DNA of 64,000 bases from Favolaschia claudopus (GCA_037176885.1 JAWWNJ010000149.1:124001-188000), one strand, 5' to 3'; shown: positions 48,011 to 60,851, counted from the stretch's first letter. Program-made: numbers and translations. The notes: generated by a model not told the origin, from the sequence alone.

Positions 48011-50485
48011 ACGTCCATCAAGGTGACGGTATCGAAAACGAGGTAGGAGCAAAAGGGGTGGGCGGTGCGAATGCTTTTCAGTCACCCTTGTACTGCGAGG
48101 AAGGGGAGAGTCGACCATCCCAACGCTGAGCGGCATTCGCGCCTACTTGACACACCCATCTCCGCCGCCTCATATCGTATTCTCTCCGTCGCCCGTGTGG
48201 CTTACGCACGACGTCGAATCCGACGGTTAAAAGGGGCTAGATGTTGATAGCAGCGAGAAAAGACACGCCGAGCTCGAGAAGGAGGGTGAAAGAAGGTCCT
48301 CCACATTCGATGCGATCACCACATACGAATTACCGCAAACGGCTGGATCCCATCCTTCAAACCTCCATTACGACCAGTCTTCCCCCGACGACCAGGCGCG
48401 CAATCGGTAGGCATAACTCAGCACCACCGACAAGGCGGTGGACGTCCGGCCCAGCTGCAGGTGCACGTTCGCGTCATGCACCGACACCCTTGCTTCAGCG
48501 GGGGTTCGCTGGAAGGAAGGATGTCACCTCCGCCCACCAGCTCGAGCTATGGGATGCGTCGGGAGGTGATCCCACAAATCGTGTGAAATTCCTCCGCCTA
48601 CAAGCGAGTTTGTGGTTGCGCTCGACAGGGGGATAACGAGGTGAGGGTGTCTGGAGCGACGGGCTGCACAGACAGCGTTACAGCGAGGCTATACGCGTGG
48701 CTCTTGACATCATGCTTGTATGCTGCTGGCTAATTTGAAGCCGTCAACAGGTAGATATAGGCTACTGTAGGCAGACGTGTTCGGCATTTAGATATCGATG
48801 GTAACGTGGGAGATACCGCTGGATTCAAGCGACGTCGCATGCATATCTTCGCACGAAGGACATGAGTGAAAGCAGGTGGATTCGAACTAATAGGATACTG
48901 CGTCAGCAGCGAACGATGAAGGACGGGGGATACTTACTGATGAAAAAGAGGTCTCGGGCTTCTGTGAGCAATGGAGTCGATAGGATCAAAGGTATCGAGC
49001 ACAATATAGCTGAGAACGAGTCAGTACATATCGGCGAACGAAGGTCGACGCCAAAGCTGAGCTGACATACCAATGCTTTCCACTCGCCCTCGATCTTCAG
49101 TTAACCCGCCACTTTGCTAGCGGAAGCAGTTCGTCGAGGCCAGCGCGCTTTGCCACGTCATCACGCGCCCGAGACTAAACAGTGCCGGCGCCCACGCACA
49201 GGAGCGAAAATTCTATGGGCCAAGGTAGGTATAAAAGGCGTCTAGGCATCGATATCCGTGAGGACAAGAATAAAAAAACAAAAAGTAAAGCAGTCTGCTC
49301 TCACCCAATGACGGACAAAAAGTGCGGTAGACCAAGACCAATGGCTGGCGGGTTCAAATACCCCGGGAAGACGGAGAGCAGGAGTATAGTGCAATAAACG
49401 TCCTAGCCAATATCGGGCGACATCGCGTCGACTTTCGATTCCGAGAAAAATTGGCGGAATTGAGTACGCAGTTGCTATGCAGTCCACCATAACGAGCAAG
49501 GCAGAATCTGAAGTAGAGCTCAGGCGATAGAGCGAGAGTAGGGGGTGACACCCGAGTTCGAGTCTGCCGTAGGTGCTGGTGTGCTTGAAGACGCTCTCGG
49601 CGTCGTAGTGGGCGATGAGGAAAAGGTCACAACGTGACATCGTGACACCGCCACGACTTCTCTTCTTCGGAATTGCTACCAAGAGTCCAGGACCAGCTAC
49701 CTTGTTCGGATTGCTCTGTTCATTGCTCAAACGCTTAAGAGTCACGCTCTTCTGACTTTGGAATACCGACCTTCGGTATCGAATTGAAGATAAACCTGTC
49801 TTGGCCATTGCCCTTTTTTTACCTGCAAAAAACTTGAATCCGTGAGGCAAGGAACGTCCGTCGTCGAGTCCGACGACGTTGGCCGACTCCTCGACTCAAA
49901 TCTCTCGAGATGTCTTTCTCTTGCCAAGAATCAAGCTTCAAGATGCATCACTAGGAAGTTCTGGGGAGAATATGAATCAGGGGCTACGGCAAGCTTCATC
50001 TGCAGGTCTGAAGTTGCGGCGAGAAAAAATTCTTGGGGATATACCATTGCATGATATTCAGTCAGTTGGTTCAAAGCTGCCAATTTGGATTACGACCCTC
50101 TTATTTTCTGATCCCCGCCCTATTGTTACAACCTTGACTCTCACAGCTCAGATTCTAGAAGAAAAATTCGAATTACAGTATTCTAGTGAGTGATCTGACT
50201 TATCCCGCCACCCTACGAACTGATGTCGTAGTATCCTTGTCTCTCCTTGCCGACACCGCTGGAACGACACCACTGAGTCCCCGCAAGAGTTCAACCTCAA
50301 ATTACGCGTCTGAAGGTTTCTTGCATCGATTGATAATCTCTATTTTAACCAACGGCAGCTACGTACCGATGCGAAGTCCCCGTGGGTAGCACATGGTTCT
50401 GGCTGCCCACACCCATAAACCTCGAGGCCGAAAGCGCGCCCACAGAGTCTTTCTTCCTCTTACCACTCATACCCCGCATCCAACC
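47639..50485. other. 2.8 kb upstream of the dynamin-like gene, no supported gene
   Basis: 47639-48010 is the duplicated flank. 48.1-48.6 kb repeats text from 41.3-41.5 kb (CACCGACAAGGCG). An open stretch at about 49969-50190 (plus; MNQGLRQASSAGLKLRREKI) is coding-like, but it has no domain and no splice link to the dynamin gene. Confidence 0.4.
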
Positions 50486-53400
50486 ATGTCCGCATCCGAT
50501 TCAGGCGTCTCCGACCCCGACAGCAGCAGCGTCAACGACGAGGCCAGCGGCGTCGGACTCTCCGACCCACAGCTTTCCTTGGAACGTCGCAAACTACTGG
50601 ATTCAATAAATCGGCTTCGCAATACTGGGTAAGCAAATAATGCGCTCTTGCTTCGGACATTCCGTATGCGCCATTTACGCGAATGTCCTACAAGTGTTCA
50701 AGCAGACATCGACCTACCTGGCATCGTCGTCATCGGCGGCCAAAGCGCCGGCAAATCCTCCCTCATCGAATCCATCTCCGGGATAACCCTCCCCCGTGCG
50801 GCGGGAACGTGCACCCGGTGCGTTGCATTCTGTGCCGTCTTCGTTTCTATTTCTATCCTTTCTTCTAAATTTAATTCAATATTCAGATGCCCAACCGAAT
50901 GTCGACTATCCCGCTCCGACGGCCCCTGGACATGTACCGTCGAGCTGCACTACCTCAAAGACCAAACAGGCTCTGCTCTCGGACACGCCCGCACCATCGT
51001 CTTCGGCGACCCCATCTTCGTCAAAGCACAAGTCGAGGATAGAATCCGTCGAGCACAGCGGGCGATTCTATCTCCTAACAAAACCCCCCATGGTTTTTTA
51101 ACTGACGACGCAACCTCGCCGACCGAGCTTTCATTTTCCACCAACTATATCTCTCTTCAAATCAGTGGGCCGAAAGAGGCCGATTTGTCTTTCGTCGATC
51201 TGCCAGGTAACGATTAATTTTCCAATCTTTGTTCCCATATAATGTTCGCTCACACCATTTGTACAGGTCTGATCGCGAGTGTCAGTACCAAGAGCGGAAA
51301 CGAAGCTGACATTGCGATGGTGGAAAATCTTGTTACGTCCTACATTTCAAAACCGAATTGTATCATTTTGCTCACTGTCGCTTGTGAAAGTAAGCCTCCC
51401 CGAGAAGAAATTGAAGGCTGCTCATGATCTCTCTAATAATCAAAATAGCGGACTTCGAGAACCAAGGCTCTCACCACTTGACGAAGAGACATGATCCGCA
51501 GGGAAAGCGTACGATAGGTTCGTGTTGCTTCCTCATGATCCGTTAAGTTCTTGGCTGAATCGCTCCCTTGCTTTTAAGGCGTCTTAACTAAGCCTGATAG
51601 GTAACTTATCTCTCTATCGATGATACATACCTGCTGATGAGCGCAATGAAGAATTCCAATCGGCGACGAAGACAGCTGGCTCGCTCTCATCCGTAACGAA
51701 CGAGACGCGTTGGAAAACAACTGGTACTGCGTGAAACAGCCCAGCTCGCAAGACCTCAAAGAAGGTATCACCTGGAGCTCAGCCCGAGCGCGCGAAGAAG
51801 AGTTCTTTTCTTCCAAATCGCCTTGGGCTGAGCTCGATCCTGTATACCAGCCTTACTTGGGAACGGCGAACTTGGTTCAACGGCTCAGTTCCATTCTATC
51901 TGATCTCATTTCAAAGCGGTGCGTTTGTTCTTTCTTTACAATATAATGGATATTCAAACAAATCAACACTATGAAATTAGGCTTCCACAGATTCAAGTCG
52001 AGCTCGAGCTAGCCATTCAACAGACCCGCGCAAGTCTTGAACTACTCCCACCGTCGCCATCTGACGACGCCGTTCTCGAAATAACAACCCTAGTTCACTC
52101 ATTCACTCGAGAACTGGACCAAATGATCGAAGGTGTCCCTCACGCCGACGGACTCATTCAAACACTCCGTCCAGCACAAGAGGATTTCAGACGTAACATT
52201 CGGCGTACGGCACCCGACTTCCGACCTTTCGAATCGGGCCAAAGCGCGCAAGCAAACCGTTTAATGCCTCCGGATCCAGATTTTTTGCGTGAAGAGGAAG
52301 GGCGCGAACATTGGCCCAATCAATCACTTTCCCCGGCACGAGTGCCCATCTTCGTCAATGAGGTGCTAACTAGGGCGGAAAAGTAAGATTGACGCAATTA
52401 ACGGTGTTGAGATTTACTCATATAATGGGAAGTGCGCGCTCTCGAGAACTGCCGGGACATTATCCTTTTGCTGTTCAGAAAGCTTACATTGCGGATTTCA
52501 CTCGCCGCTGGGCGGATCCGGCTCTAGTGTTGTGCACATCCGTTCACAAAACGCTCTCCGCCCAAGTGACAACGTTAATCACTAATCACTTCTCAGCATT
52601 TGGGCAAGGGACATTGGAAGACCGCGTACAGTGCGTTCCTATCTCGCAGCTCCATTCTAACTTGACCCACTCATTGTGATAACTCATTCAGAGTTGTGGT
52701 TCAAGCATATATCCAAGAACTCGTCACTGCTACTCAAGCTGCCATCCTGAAAGAAATACAGCATGAGGAGAATGGTCCCCACACGCTCAATACTCACTAT
52801 CTGAGTGATTACAAAGAGAAGTTTATCACTTATTACAAGCAACTTCGGCAGAAAGACAGAAATCCTACTTTGGCTGCGGCCATTCCTTCGCTTCATCCAC
52901 AGATCGAAGAACGGGCGCCATCTCCCGCACCATGTGAGGCGCCCTACGAGAGTTCCGCCTCCTCGTCTTATCATCCAATTTCACCATCTTCAGCAGCGCA
53001 TGCTGCCTACCGCCCGAGCGTTGCATTTGCAGCGGCACCGGCGGCACGTCCACAGCCAGTAGCTCGATCCCCAGTCGAAGTCGAAGTCAGTCGAAGCCCT
53101 TCGGTTCTCATATCTGAAGTCCTGCGCAATTTATCGGCTCTCAATCTTTCAATTCGTGCGGAGGACCTGATGAAATTATGCCCAAGAGACCCCATGGAGC
53201 CAGCATTCAACATCATGGCCGATGTACGAGCTTATTTCCAAGGTAGGAAAATCACAGTCCATCGTTTGGAGCATCAATCTAACGTTCGCTCGAGTCGCGT
53301 ACAAGAGGGTAGCTGACAGTATCCCAGCGACCATTGACGACGAACTCGTTCGTGGTATTGGGAAAAACATTCTCCCCACACTAATGAATGGGCTCGGTCT

Positions 53401-53533
53401 GAATGGTCCCGAGGCAATAAGAATCGCGAAAGATTTCGCCAGGGAGAACCCTGCAACGGCGAAGAAGAGGGTGGAGCTGGAGAAGAAACTGGAGCGTTTG
53501 AAGAGTGCTAGCCAGCAATTGTTTGCTTTGTAA
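50486..53533 (+). CDS. Dynamin-like GTPase
   Basis: Eleven exons (50486-50628, 50695-50817, 50887-51206, 51267-51389, 51449-51517, 51579-51600, 51652-51918, 51981-52382, 52433-52630, 52692-53242, 53295-53533) total 2457 bases, 818 residues. The GTPase domain has the P-loop GGQSAGKSSLIESI, the switch-I Thr in RAAGTCTR, DLPG at 51194-51206 plus the next exon, and TKPD at 51587-51598. The stalk follows (LPQIQVELELAIQQTRASLE), then a Pro/Ser/Ala-rich insert (about 52910-53090), and a C-terminal GTPase-effector region (VADSIPATIDDELVRGI, then KKRVELEKKLERLKSASQQL). No pleckstrin-homology domain is visible, which suits the Mx/Dnm/Vps1-like class. Dynamins self-assemble and use GTP to remodel membranes. 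Agaricomycetes carry several such fungal-specific copies; the membrane on which this one acts is unknown. Confidence 0.9.
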
Positions 53534-53714
53534 CGTCTTTTGTGTAGATTCTGATTGAATGATTTGCGTTGTGTTTGGCTCACACATAGAATGCATTGTC
53601 GCATTCACCAGGGTGAAAATTCATAATCTGTATTCTCCTGAACAGGTTCGAATTACATTCAGCTTTCATTTTACTGAAATCAAAAAATCACAGCCAGTTT
53701 TCCGTCTCGTCCAT

Positions 53715-54179
53715 TCACATTCCTACGGCCCCACACACCAACGCCACGCCCAAAACAATTACCGCTGAGTTCCACCTCGGGCGCAAATCGAGCGCAGCGC
53801 CTTTATCGGTATCATTTTTGGGGGCATTGAGGCATAAACTGGTTTTATTATGCTCGGTGGCACAGTTGGCGAATTGCATGAACCGGTCGGCGGTGAAGAC
53901 ATTGTTGTACGGGCAGCCACAGGTGGTATTCGCGAATGTCGCGGTGCTGCCTACGGTGTCGCAACAGGTTCGAAGGATGGTATCTGGATCCTCGGCGACG
54001 CAGCCTGTGAATTTGAGTTTCTCTGAGAGATTCAGGGCTCGGGATCACTGACCATAGAAGTTGCCTGAGCCTGTCACGAAGCCAGGCCGACCTGCGCAAC
54101 CTGAGGGAAACGGTGGGAAGGACGAGGATGTCGCGCTCGCCGATGAGGACGTAGCTGAAGCAGACAGAGACGACGACAT
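53715..54179 (-). CDS. Small Cys-rich protein, member B
   Basis: Exons 54053-54179 and 53715-54004 total 417 bases, 138 residues. The closest relative is member A: identical blocks TCCDTVGSTATF, NTTCGCPYNNVFTADRFMQF and a C-terminal WNSAVIVLGVALVCGAVGM. The N-terminus is Ser/Thr/Ala-rich (MSSSLSASATSSSASATSSS) and includes an internal repeat of SASATSSS that makes it longer than A. Convergent with the dynamin-like gene, with only 181 bases between the stop codons. A and B lie 17 kb apart on the same strand. Confidence 0.75.
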
Positions 54180-54805
54180 GAGGGAAGAGCGTGAAGAGCT
54201 GTGATGCCGCCCGGCACCGACTCGCCAATTTAAAGGGCCTTGCGGTCTTCCGGATTCAATGACAGCAACCCAAAGTTCTCCACAGACTCCACCTGCCTAC
54301 CGTCTTGTTGGCCACGGCTGTTACTGATGCAGTTCACGCTGATTCGGATGGTTTTGAAATTTGATGATTCTTCAAGTTGCAGACTGAAGGCTTTTAGATT
54401 GTCTGTTTTCAAATTTTCCCTTGAGTTTAGTTGACTAACCATAGAAGGGAAAGGATCCAGCAAGGAGAAAGGAACTCGAGCTGAGCTACCTACCTACCGT
54501 AAGTTACAAGGCCCGGGTTTTGTGAGAGTCTGAGCTGTCAATGTTTTAACCGCTAATCAACGCAAATCATCGTCGTTGATCTCCATTGAATATATTGAAT
54601 CCCCTTCTTCTTGGCAAGGAGAGTGCAGTGAGAGTGTCCGATTTGCCTCGCTCGTGTAAATACATACATGTCTTGGTCGTCTCGGAACCCACCGCTATGA
54701 GGTTTGTACTTGGTTTGTACAGTCAATAATTTTGCATAGCAACTTGACGGAAAAATACACCGACCAGGTCTAATTTATGAATCTCCACGTTTCTGTCTCG
54801 TGTGT
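54180..54805. other. Intergenic between members B and C
   Basis: Upstream region of member B; no gene seen. TTTAAATTGG about 50 bases before the ATG of B may serve as its TATA element, at the same relative place as TATAAATTGA before member A. Confidence 0.4.
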
Positions 54806-55286
54806 TCACATCTCCAGTCCCAAAGACACCAACCAAATACTCAAAGTAGCCACGGCCAGATACTGAGACCACCTTGATCGCTGACCCTGCGAGGGTGAAC
54901 CACTGGGACCGAGGCACGCGGACTGCTGGTTGTGTTGGGTAGCACAAGTAATAAATCGTTCAAAGTCGTTGGGACGGCACGGGCAGCCGCATGTGTTGTT
55001 GGCAATTGTCGCAGTGCTGCCCACGGCGTTGCAGCAAATGGCCAGGGCGGAATCGGTGTCATTGGAAGATGTGACGCATCCTGAGATAAATTCTGAGCAT
55101 TGGTACTATTTCGTTATGGTGAAAACCCTTGGGCACACCTTGAAATCCTCTCTCAATGCTGAGCCCAATCTGGAGGGCAGCGCACCCGGAAGGAAGCGGA
55201 GAGAATGCCGGGGATGTTGCAGTTACCGATGAGGATGCGGATAGAATTGAAGAGCTGCTTCCTGTACTCGAAGATAGAGACGACAT
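54806..55286 (-). CDS. Small Cys-rich protein, member C
   Basis: Exons 55139-55286 and 54806-55080 total 423 bases, 140 residues. The Ser-rich start (MSSLSSSTGSSSSILSASSS) is followed by SPLPSGCAALQIGLSIERGF, the phase-1 intron, then GCVTSSNDTDSALAICCNAV and GSTATIANNTCGCPCRPNDF. It has an extra Cys in CGCPCR, not seen in A, B, D or E. The C-terminus YLAVATLSIWLVSLGLEM is hydrophobic up to the stop. The spacing of the conserved Cys is otherwise that of the family. Confidence 0.7.
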
Positions 55287-58200
55287 GGGAGCAGGAAGGA
55301 AACGTGGTCATCCGCTACGAGCCGCTCTCACGGGCCCGGACTTCACCGCTCTCAATAACGGAAGACGGTCTCAGTGAGTCTCAAGAGTCATTTCTCCAGC
55401 GGCTTGCTGACGAGTTTAATAGATTTCCGCGATTCTTACGGCTAACGAACACCGCGGCCGTTTTGTGCTTGTCTCGATCCGTGCTTATGAGAATACTGCA
55501 CTACACAGAGGTTTCTATCCGAATGATCTGGATGATCAAGCTAAAGTGATTCTAAGAATGCGATTCAAAAGAATACTAGAAAAAAGTACCCAACACCGCT
55601 CAGTAGATCGAAAAAACGCATGGCGAGCAGGGCAGCGGAGGAGAATTGAGAGAGAGAGCCAGCTGAGATAGCTCACGGCGGTAGGCAAGGCGAGCTAAGA
55701 CCAAGCACTCGGAATTCTTCTCCCGTGAAACCCGGATGAGGCTTATTCCGGGCCCTCACCCTCGTCTTCCGTCGTCCGTACGGCAAGGGAGCATCCGTCA
55801 CACAACATCCACTGGCCCTCTCACATCCGCTTCGCTGCTCATTGACACAGGCATGCGCTCTAGAGATCTCGCCTCACGCGGCATACTCCATCCCCACCGC
55901 TACCCAGACAAGAAATCTCATGTACACAGTACAGCGAGGTGGACCTGCGCCACACGTATACAAGACTGCGCATGATCGACGCAGAAGACGAGACTGGCCG
56001 GATCCTTCAGGACCGCGTCGTGCCAAGCAGCTTCAGCTGGAGCATCCGCACGTCGATCATGCCTTCGATGATACATACAAAGTAGCGACGCTGAGACAGC
56101 GACGCCTGCAGGTCCCCGCATAGCCTCATGGAGCGCGTTGGCCATCAAGTCTTTCTCGTCTCAAGCAGCCACACTCGAAGGCAAGGGCAGCAGATCCCCA
56201 AGTGCATGAGCGACCGACCGACTACCCCTCCCCGCAGTCACCGACCGCAGCGATCTTCCAGCATTCCAAACGTCCGTCCCGAGCGCTGGTATCACTATCC
56301 CTCCACAGCGCAGACACTTAGCATCGGACAGCTCCGCTGGCACTTCTAGCCACTCCGACTGGTACGCAGGTCCACCCTGTCTTCACCACATCCCACTCCA
56401 CTCCACGTCACCGCCCCCGCCCTGCACGCTTTCGTCGTCGTCGTCGGATGAAGTCGCCCTCGAAGCGTCCATGATGATGAGTCGAATCATCAAAGCGGAG
56501 AAGGCGCAGGGCCTGACACGAGTGAATGCGCACAAGCACAAGCCTCCCCGCCGATACCTTCGTCCGAGCTCCCACAGCACCACCAGCACGAATACTAGAC
56601 GCGGCGCAGCGGCATAGCGTTTTGCTCGATCCCCGCCTGCGCTCGCATCCCGCTGGCTACATCAGAGGGGGCTACCCGCACGAGAATATAAGAACGCCGT
56701 CTTCGGCGGGTCTCCGAACACCGCGTCGCAAGCACTCTCCGAAGAGACAGCATGCACACCCAACAACAACGACCATCCTCAGCGGATGTATGACGGCGAA
56801 GTGCGAGTCAAGAATGGTGGGCTGGATTGGATTGGGGGTGCGACTGCCCGACAAGTACTCGCCGCGATTTTTTTGTAACTTTTGACGGTAACTTGGTACT
56901 GGAAATATACGAGTCAGTCAAGCGTCTTGGCGAGAACAAAAGAAAGAGCCTCAGGTTCGAGAGGAACGACAAAGAGGCGAAGCACGAGCGGGGAAGGCGC
57001 GACACGAAACAACTGCGGGACCACGACGCAGCCGAGCGAGAAGGAACGCCGACGGAAGAAAAAAGGATTAGGAATGCTCACCAACGACACCCTCGTCACC
57101 TTCCGTTTTCTTCCTCCTCTGGCCCTGTCCTCTCATCATCCGCTTCCCATCTCCTCTCCTCCTCCCCGATCCGCAGCACCCTCCCCGCGACGGCATACTT
57201 ACGGTCACCGGCGTCCACCTACACACCTATCTGATCCTTCGTACGGTGGAATCAAATCGAATCGATCAAACGAGCCGGCTGGGAAGGCGAGGCGAGCTTG
57301 CGTTGGTAGTGGTGGGTTGGTGGGTCGGGGGAGAGAGTCAGGTAGGTCTGCAAATGTGCAAGTCAGTGCTAAGGAAGGCAAGCGTTGCAGCGGCGATGGG
57401 GGGAAGAGAACGGGGCGAGGAAGAGCGTGGGGGGCAGGGAAGAAGGAGAAAGCTAGACGGATGAGGAGGAAAGGAGGAGGGAGGGGGAGAGGGGGGGAGA
57501 AGAACGTCGGGAAGACGGGGATGCGGAAGATGAGGTTGGCTGAAGGAAGGAAGCAGGAGGTGGGTGGGTAATGGAAGTATGCACGAGAAGGATATGGAGG
57601 AGATAGAAAGATGGAGGAATGGAGGGGAGAAGAGAGGGAAGTCAAGCAACAGGACGTAGCTCACCTCACCCATCCGACGCCCGTCTCCATATACGCTGGG
57701 CGAGCAATCGTCTCTCCGGCCTCCCTCCTCCCTAAGACCCCTTGCACCTCCAGTTCGCGCTTTAACTGCGTCAGCCCTCCCTCAACCCCGACATCCCTCA
57801 CTCGCAAACACGGCATGCCGACTGAGCAGACACGCGGGTAGGTCGTTCGGTGTCTACGGTTTCGGGTATAGATCCTATCTAACCCTTATGCGCTGGCGCA
57901 GGAAGAGACTGTACAACCCAAGCAGGCGCAGGGCGAAGTCGTCGGCGTCCACACATCCGCCAACGTGCGACGTAGAGAGAAAGCGCGAAGCGGGTCTCGA
58001 TTCGACTACCTGCGGACTATCAGACATCCGTAATTCAGCATCAACATCGATGAATGAGGGAGAAAGAAGGGAAGGAGACGTACCGAGTGTCATCGGTACA
58101 TACGTACTCAAAAAAAAAGTTTTGGATGTCCGGGGTGGCAGGGATCGGAATCTATCGATGAAAACCTATACATGGGACGCAGTTAGTCGCGTCGTAGGGA

Positions 58201-59808
58201 TGCAGTCGAGAACACATACCGCACAGACAGAGCCTACCGCAGCGGGGTTGGTGAAGCATGAAGTGTCGAGACCGGAAACCATACAATCGCGCCGACAATT
58301 CAGATACGGGCGGCAGGATTGATTGCGGGACTGCGGGACACCGCCCTGTCGAGAACGACGTTCTTGATGAGATGACCAGGTGTTATGCATGATAACGCAC
58401 GCCTGTAGCGAAACGAGTCAGTTAAAGCGTCACGGAGACGAAGTAGCGAATAGCGAAAGAAAAAAGAGATAACTAAGGAAGCGATACGACATGATGCAGC
58501 ACCATAATCGGCACATAGCTCGGCAGGCAGGACGGGGAGCGGGAGGGCAATGTTAGACGGAATCGGGAAGGGAAGGTGGGGAAAGGAGGGACTCGAAAGA
58601 AACGAAGCAGCAACATAATTAACACTCACCCTTGGACCCAACGTCGACGTGGGCGTCATCCTCGCCCCAGTCTCATTCTCCTTGCTACGCTGCTTCTCGC
58701 CTGCGTCTCATCATCATCTTCCATTTACCCTTGAATTCCCTCGCCGACCTGCATGCGGACGCGGAGCGCAGGGTGTAATCGATTCCGCACCACCAATAGT
58801 GTCGGCCTGCCGTGTGCTTGACGAGAGACGGGTGAGGCACCCAAGAATGGCTTGGCGCGGTGCAGCGGGGCGGAATTCTACGTGGCTCATCGTCTAAATC
58901 TGCGCAATGCTGGTGGCTGTAGATAGGTCGATGTCAGCGGATACGAGGAAGTTAATCGTAGTGAGGGAAGTGTGGAGAGGAGGAGGAGGAGACGTACGGT
59001 GGGGACGGCGCGTGATTCATATTTCGAAGGAGGAGATATCGAAAAATGAGGAAGCAAGAACACCTGCGTTATTCGCAGTGACTACTCGTATGAGTCGTAC
59101 GAGCGCTATGAAGCTCCGATTCTGACAAAAAAAAATGAAAGTTAAGCAACGGTATCGAATTGAACGAGAGTACGTACCGTCCAATATGAGTCGATCGACG
59201 TCCGTCATAGAGCGCGCCACTGAGAACAAACTTGAAAGAAGAAGCGGAAGGTAAAGACGTAGCGCACGGACGAAATACGGGAGCGCAAATCTTACCTTTC
59301 TCTCCAGGATTCTGCTGTTCTGAGGGCGAGCTGGGACCATCTGGTTGAGGCGGCCGGGCACATTGCTTGGCGTTGACGCCGACGACGACGATGAGATGGA
59401 AAGCAAAGGGAGCAGTGGTAAGGTTAGGGTTGTCATCACGTGTGACTGATGGTAACACCGGTCACGCCTCCTCGAACCGCCACCGAATCTCGAACTGGCG
59501 AGCTTGGGGCTCAGTGGCGCAGCCTCTCACTCTGCCCTATTGTTTTGACTTCCTCTGGTTTTCACGCCAAAATTTTCAATCGTTTTCTTCAAAATCTTGT
59601 GGCAATTGCCGCGGCATTTCTAATTTTCTATGGCAAACGACAGAAACTTCAAAGCGAATGCCATGAGCTCTGAGGACACGCCTCGACTACTTATTTATTC
59701 CACCGATAACATTTATTAACGGATGGTAGAATACAGCTCCCCCCGTGGCTGACTCATCGCCGCACATCTGAACTCTTCGACACTGTACGCTTCCAGGAAG
59801 ACCAAACC
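55287..59808. other. 4.5 kb of repeats without a supported gene
   Basis: 55650-56720 is a diverged copy of 62600-64000. 56.4-56.7 kb shares text with 41.6-41.8 kb. 56.9-57.7 kb is a purine-rich block like 42.6-42.9 kb (GGATGCGGAAGATGAGGTTGG versus GGATGAGGAAAACGAGGTTGG). Long open stretches in 56.9-57.6 kb on both strands are low-complexity (Arg/Gly/Lys on one strand, Pro/Ser/Leu on the other) and not credible genes. Confidence 0.45.
55650..56720. repeat. Duplicated segment, partner at about 62600-64000
   Basis: GAGATAGCTC, then CACTCGGAATTCTTCTCCCGTGAA, CATCCGTCACA, CATCCACTGGC and CACTCCGACTGGTACGCAGGT here match GAGATAGCTC, CACTCGGGATTCTTCTCCCATGAA, CATCCGTCACA, CATCCACTAGC and CACTCCGACCGGTACACAGGT in the partner. 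Both segments lie directly upstream of a Cys-rich family gene (C and E), so the gene and its flank were duplicated together. Confidence 0.55.
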
Positions 59809-60460
59809 CACGCCGCGAACTGTGACTGTCACGCCGTCACATTCGCGAACTCAATTTCCCTCGACTTCCCCCAGGCCCGCCTTTTTTGCTGGCATTGCCC
59901 TTCCGCTGGTGCACATCTGTTCTCTTCCATACCAATCCTGTTTTCCCTCAATTTTTCCACTGCTTCCGGGCGGTCAACGCAAAAATTGTCATCCCCGCCG
60001 ACATTTGCGGCGCACCACTGCGTGGAGCTGCCGCGCGGCGTGTATGACAATTTTCTTGTTGACCGACCGGAAGCAGCTCCAAAATTTCGGAGTACTTGCG
60101 GCTGTATTATCGCGTTGAATAGACTTATTTCTTTGTTTTTGTGAGTGGTATTGTGTTGCGGGCGCCGGCCCGGACGGCTGGGGTTTTCCACCCCAGACCC
60201 CGACCGCTGCGCGGCGCTTTCCGCTCGCCGCGGAGGCCCACTGCGTGGAGCTAGCGCTCGCCGCGCGGCTCTAGATTTATTTGGTCACAAAATAAAAATA
60301 CAAAGGTGAGGATCGAACTTGCAACCACCCGCAAAACAGAATGCTGAGCGAACAACACACGCTACGCATAGAAGAATGAAGAGATACCAAGGTGTTATTT
60401 GATAGATATATCATAGGCGTATCACACCGTCACACCGTCACTGTGACAGTTCGCGGCGTG
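59809..60460. mobile_element. Putative 652-bp element with terminal inverted repeats
   Basis: The left end CACGCCGCGAACTGT is repeated exactly, inverted, at the right end (ACAGTTCGCGGCGTG, 60446-60460), with weaker similarity just inside (TGTCACGCCGTCAC / CACACCGTCAC). It holds a strong internal foldback, a very GC-rich stretch (60150-60275) and CTGGGGTTTTCCACCCCAG, a small perfect hairpin. No coding capacity and no clear target-site duplication, so the class is open. Confidence 0.45.
59962..60074. repeat. Foldback inside the element: 31-base arms, 51-base loop
   Basis: Left arm 59962-59992 (GCTTCCGGGCGGTCAA, then AAAATTGTCAT) pairs with right arm 60044-60074 at 27 of 31 positions. The loop contains CTGCGTGGAGCT and GCCGCGCGGCG, and both recur in the GC-rich part at 60240-60272. 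Confidence 0.65.
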
Positions 60461-60851
60461 AGTTCAAATTCCCGCTTCCAGTGTCTTGAGTTGACGAGCA
60501 TTATTCCCATTGAACTCAAAATCTGAATGCTATCCAGTCTCATTGCTAATGCTCATTTTTTTACTCTCCGAGGCAATACAAGAATACTTCGAGCCGGAAC
60601 CCAAACACACATCATGCGTGAGGAAGGCACATACTATATACGATCGAAGTCACTTCGAGAAGCGAGCGGGCGGGAACTCGGCTAAAAATCTCAATAAGTA
60701 CCATGAATTCCACGAATAAAACAATGAGGATGATACACAGCTACTTACTGGATGCGCAGCAAAATTCGTCGCGCTCGGCGTCGACTTCCTGGACGCAAAC
60801 GGCGCTCAATATAACCCATCCAACAACCCCGTCCCCTGCCCTACACTTCCA
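60461..60851. other. Region downstream of member D
   Basis: No gene found. It begins with AGTTCAAATTCCCGC, which looks like a tRNA B-box, directly after the terminal repeat; no full tRNA can be folded from it. Confidence 0.35.

Noticed and set aside
56882..57645. 229-residue plus-strand and 146-residue minus-strand frames
   Set aside because: Same purine-rich repeat composition; no splice sites, domain or start context.
60140..60280. Helitron 3' end (GC hairpin followed by CTAG)
   Set aside because: CTAG is followed by A, not T, and no matching 5' TC end was found.
60300..60375. tRNA-like text on the minus strand with GGTTGCAAGTTCGATCC
   Set aside because: The T-arm is good but I could not fold an acceptor stem or a proper anticodon arm; perhaps tRNA-derived repeat DNA.
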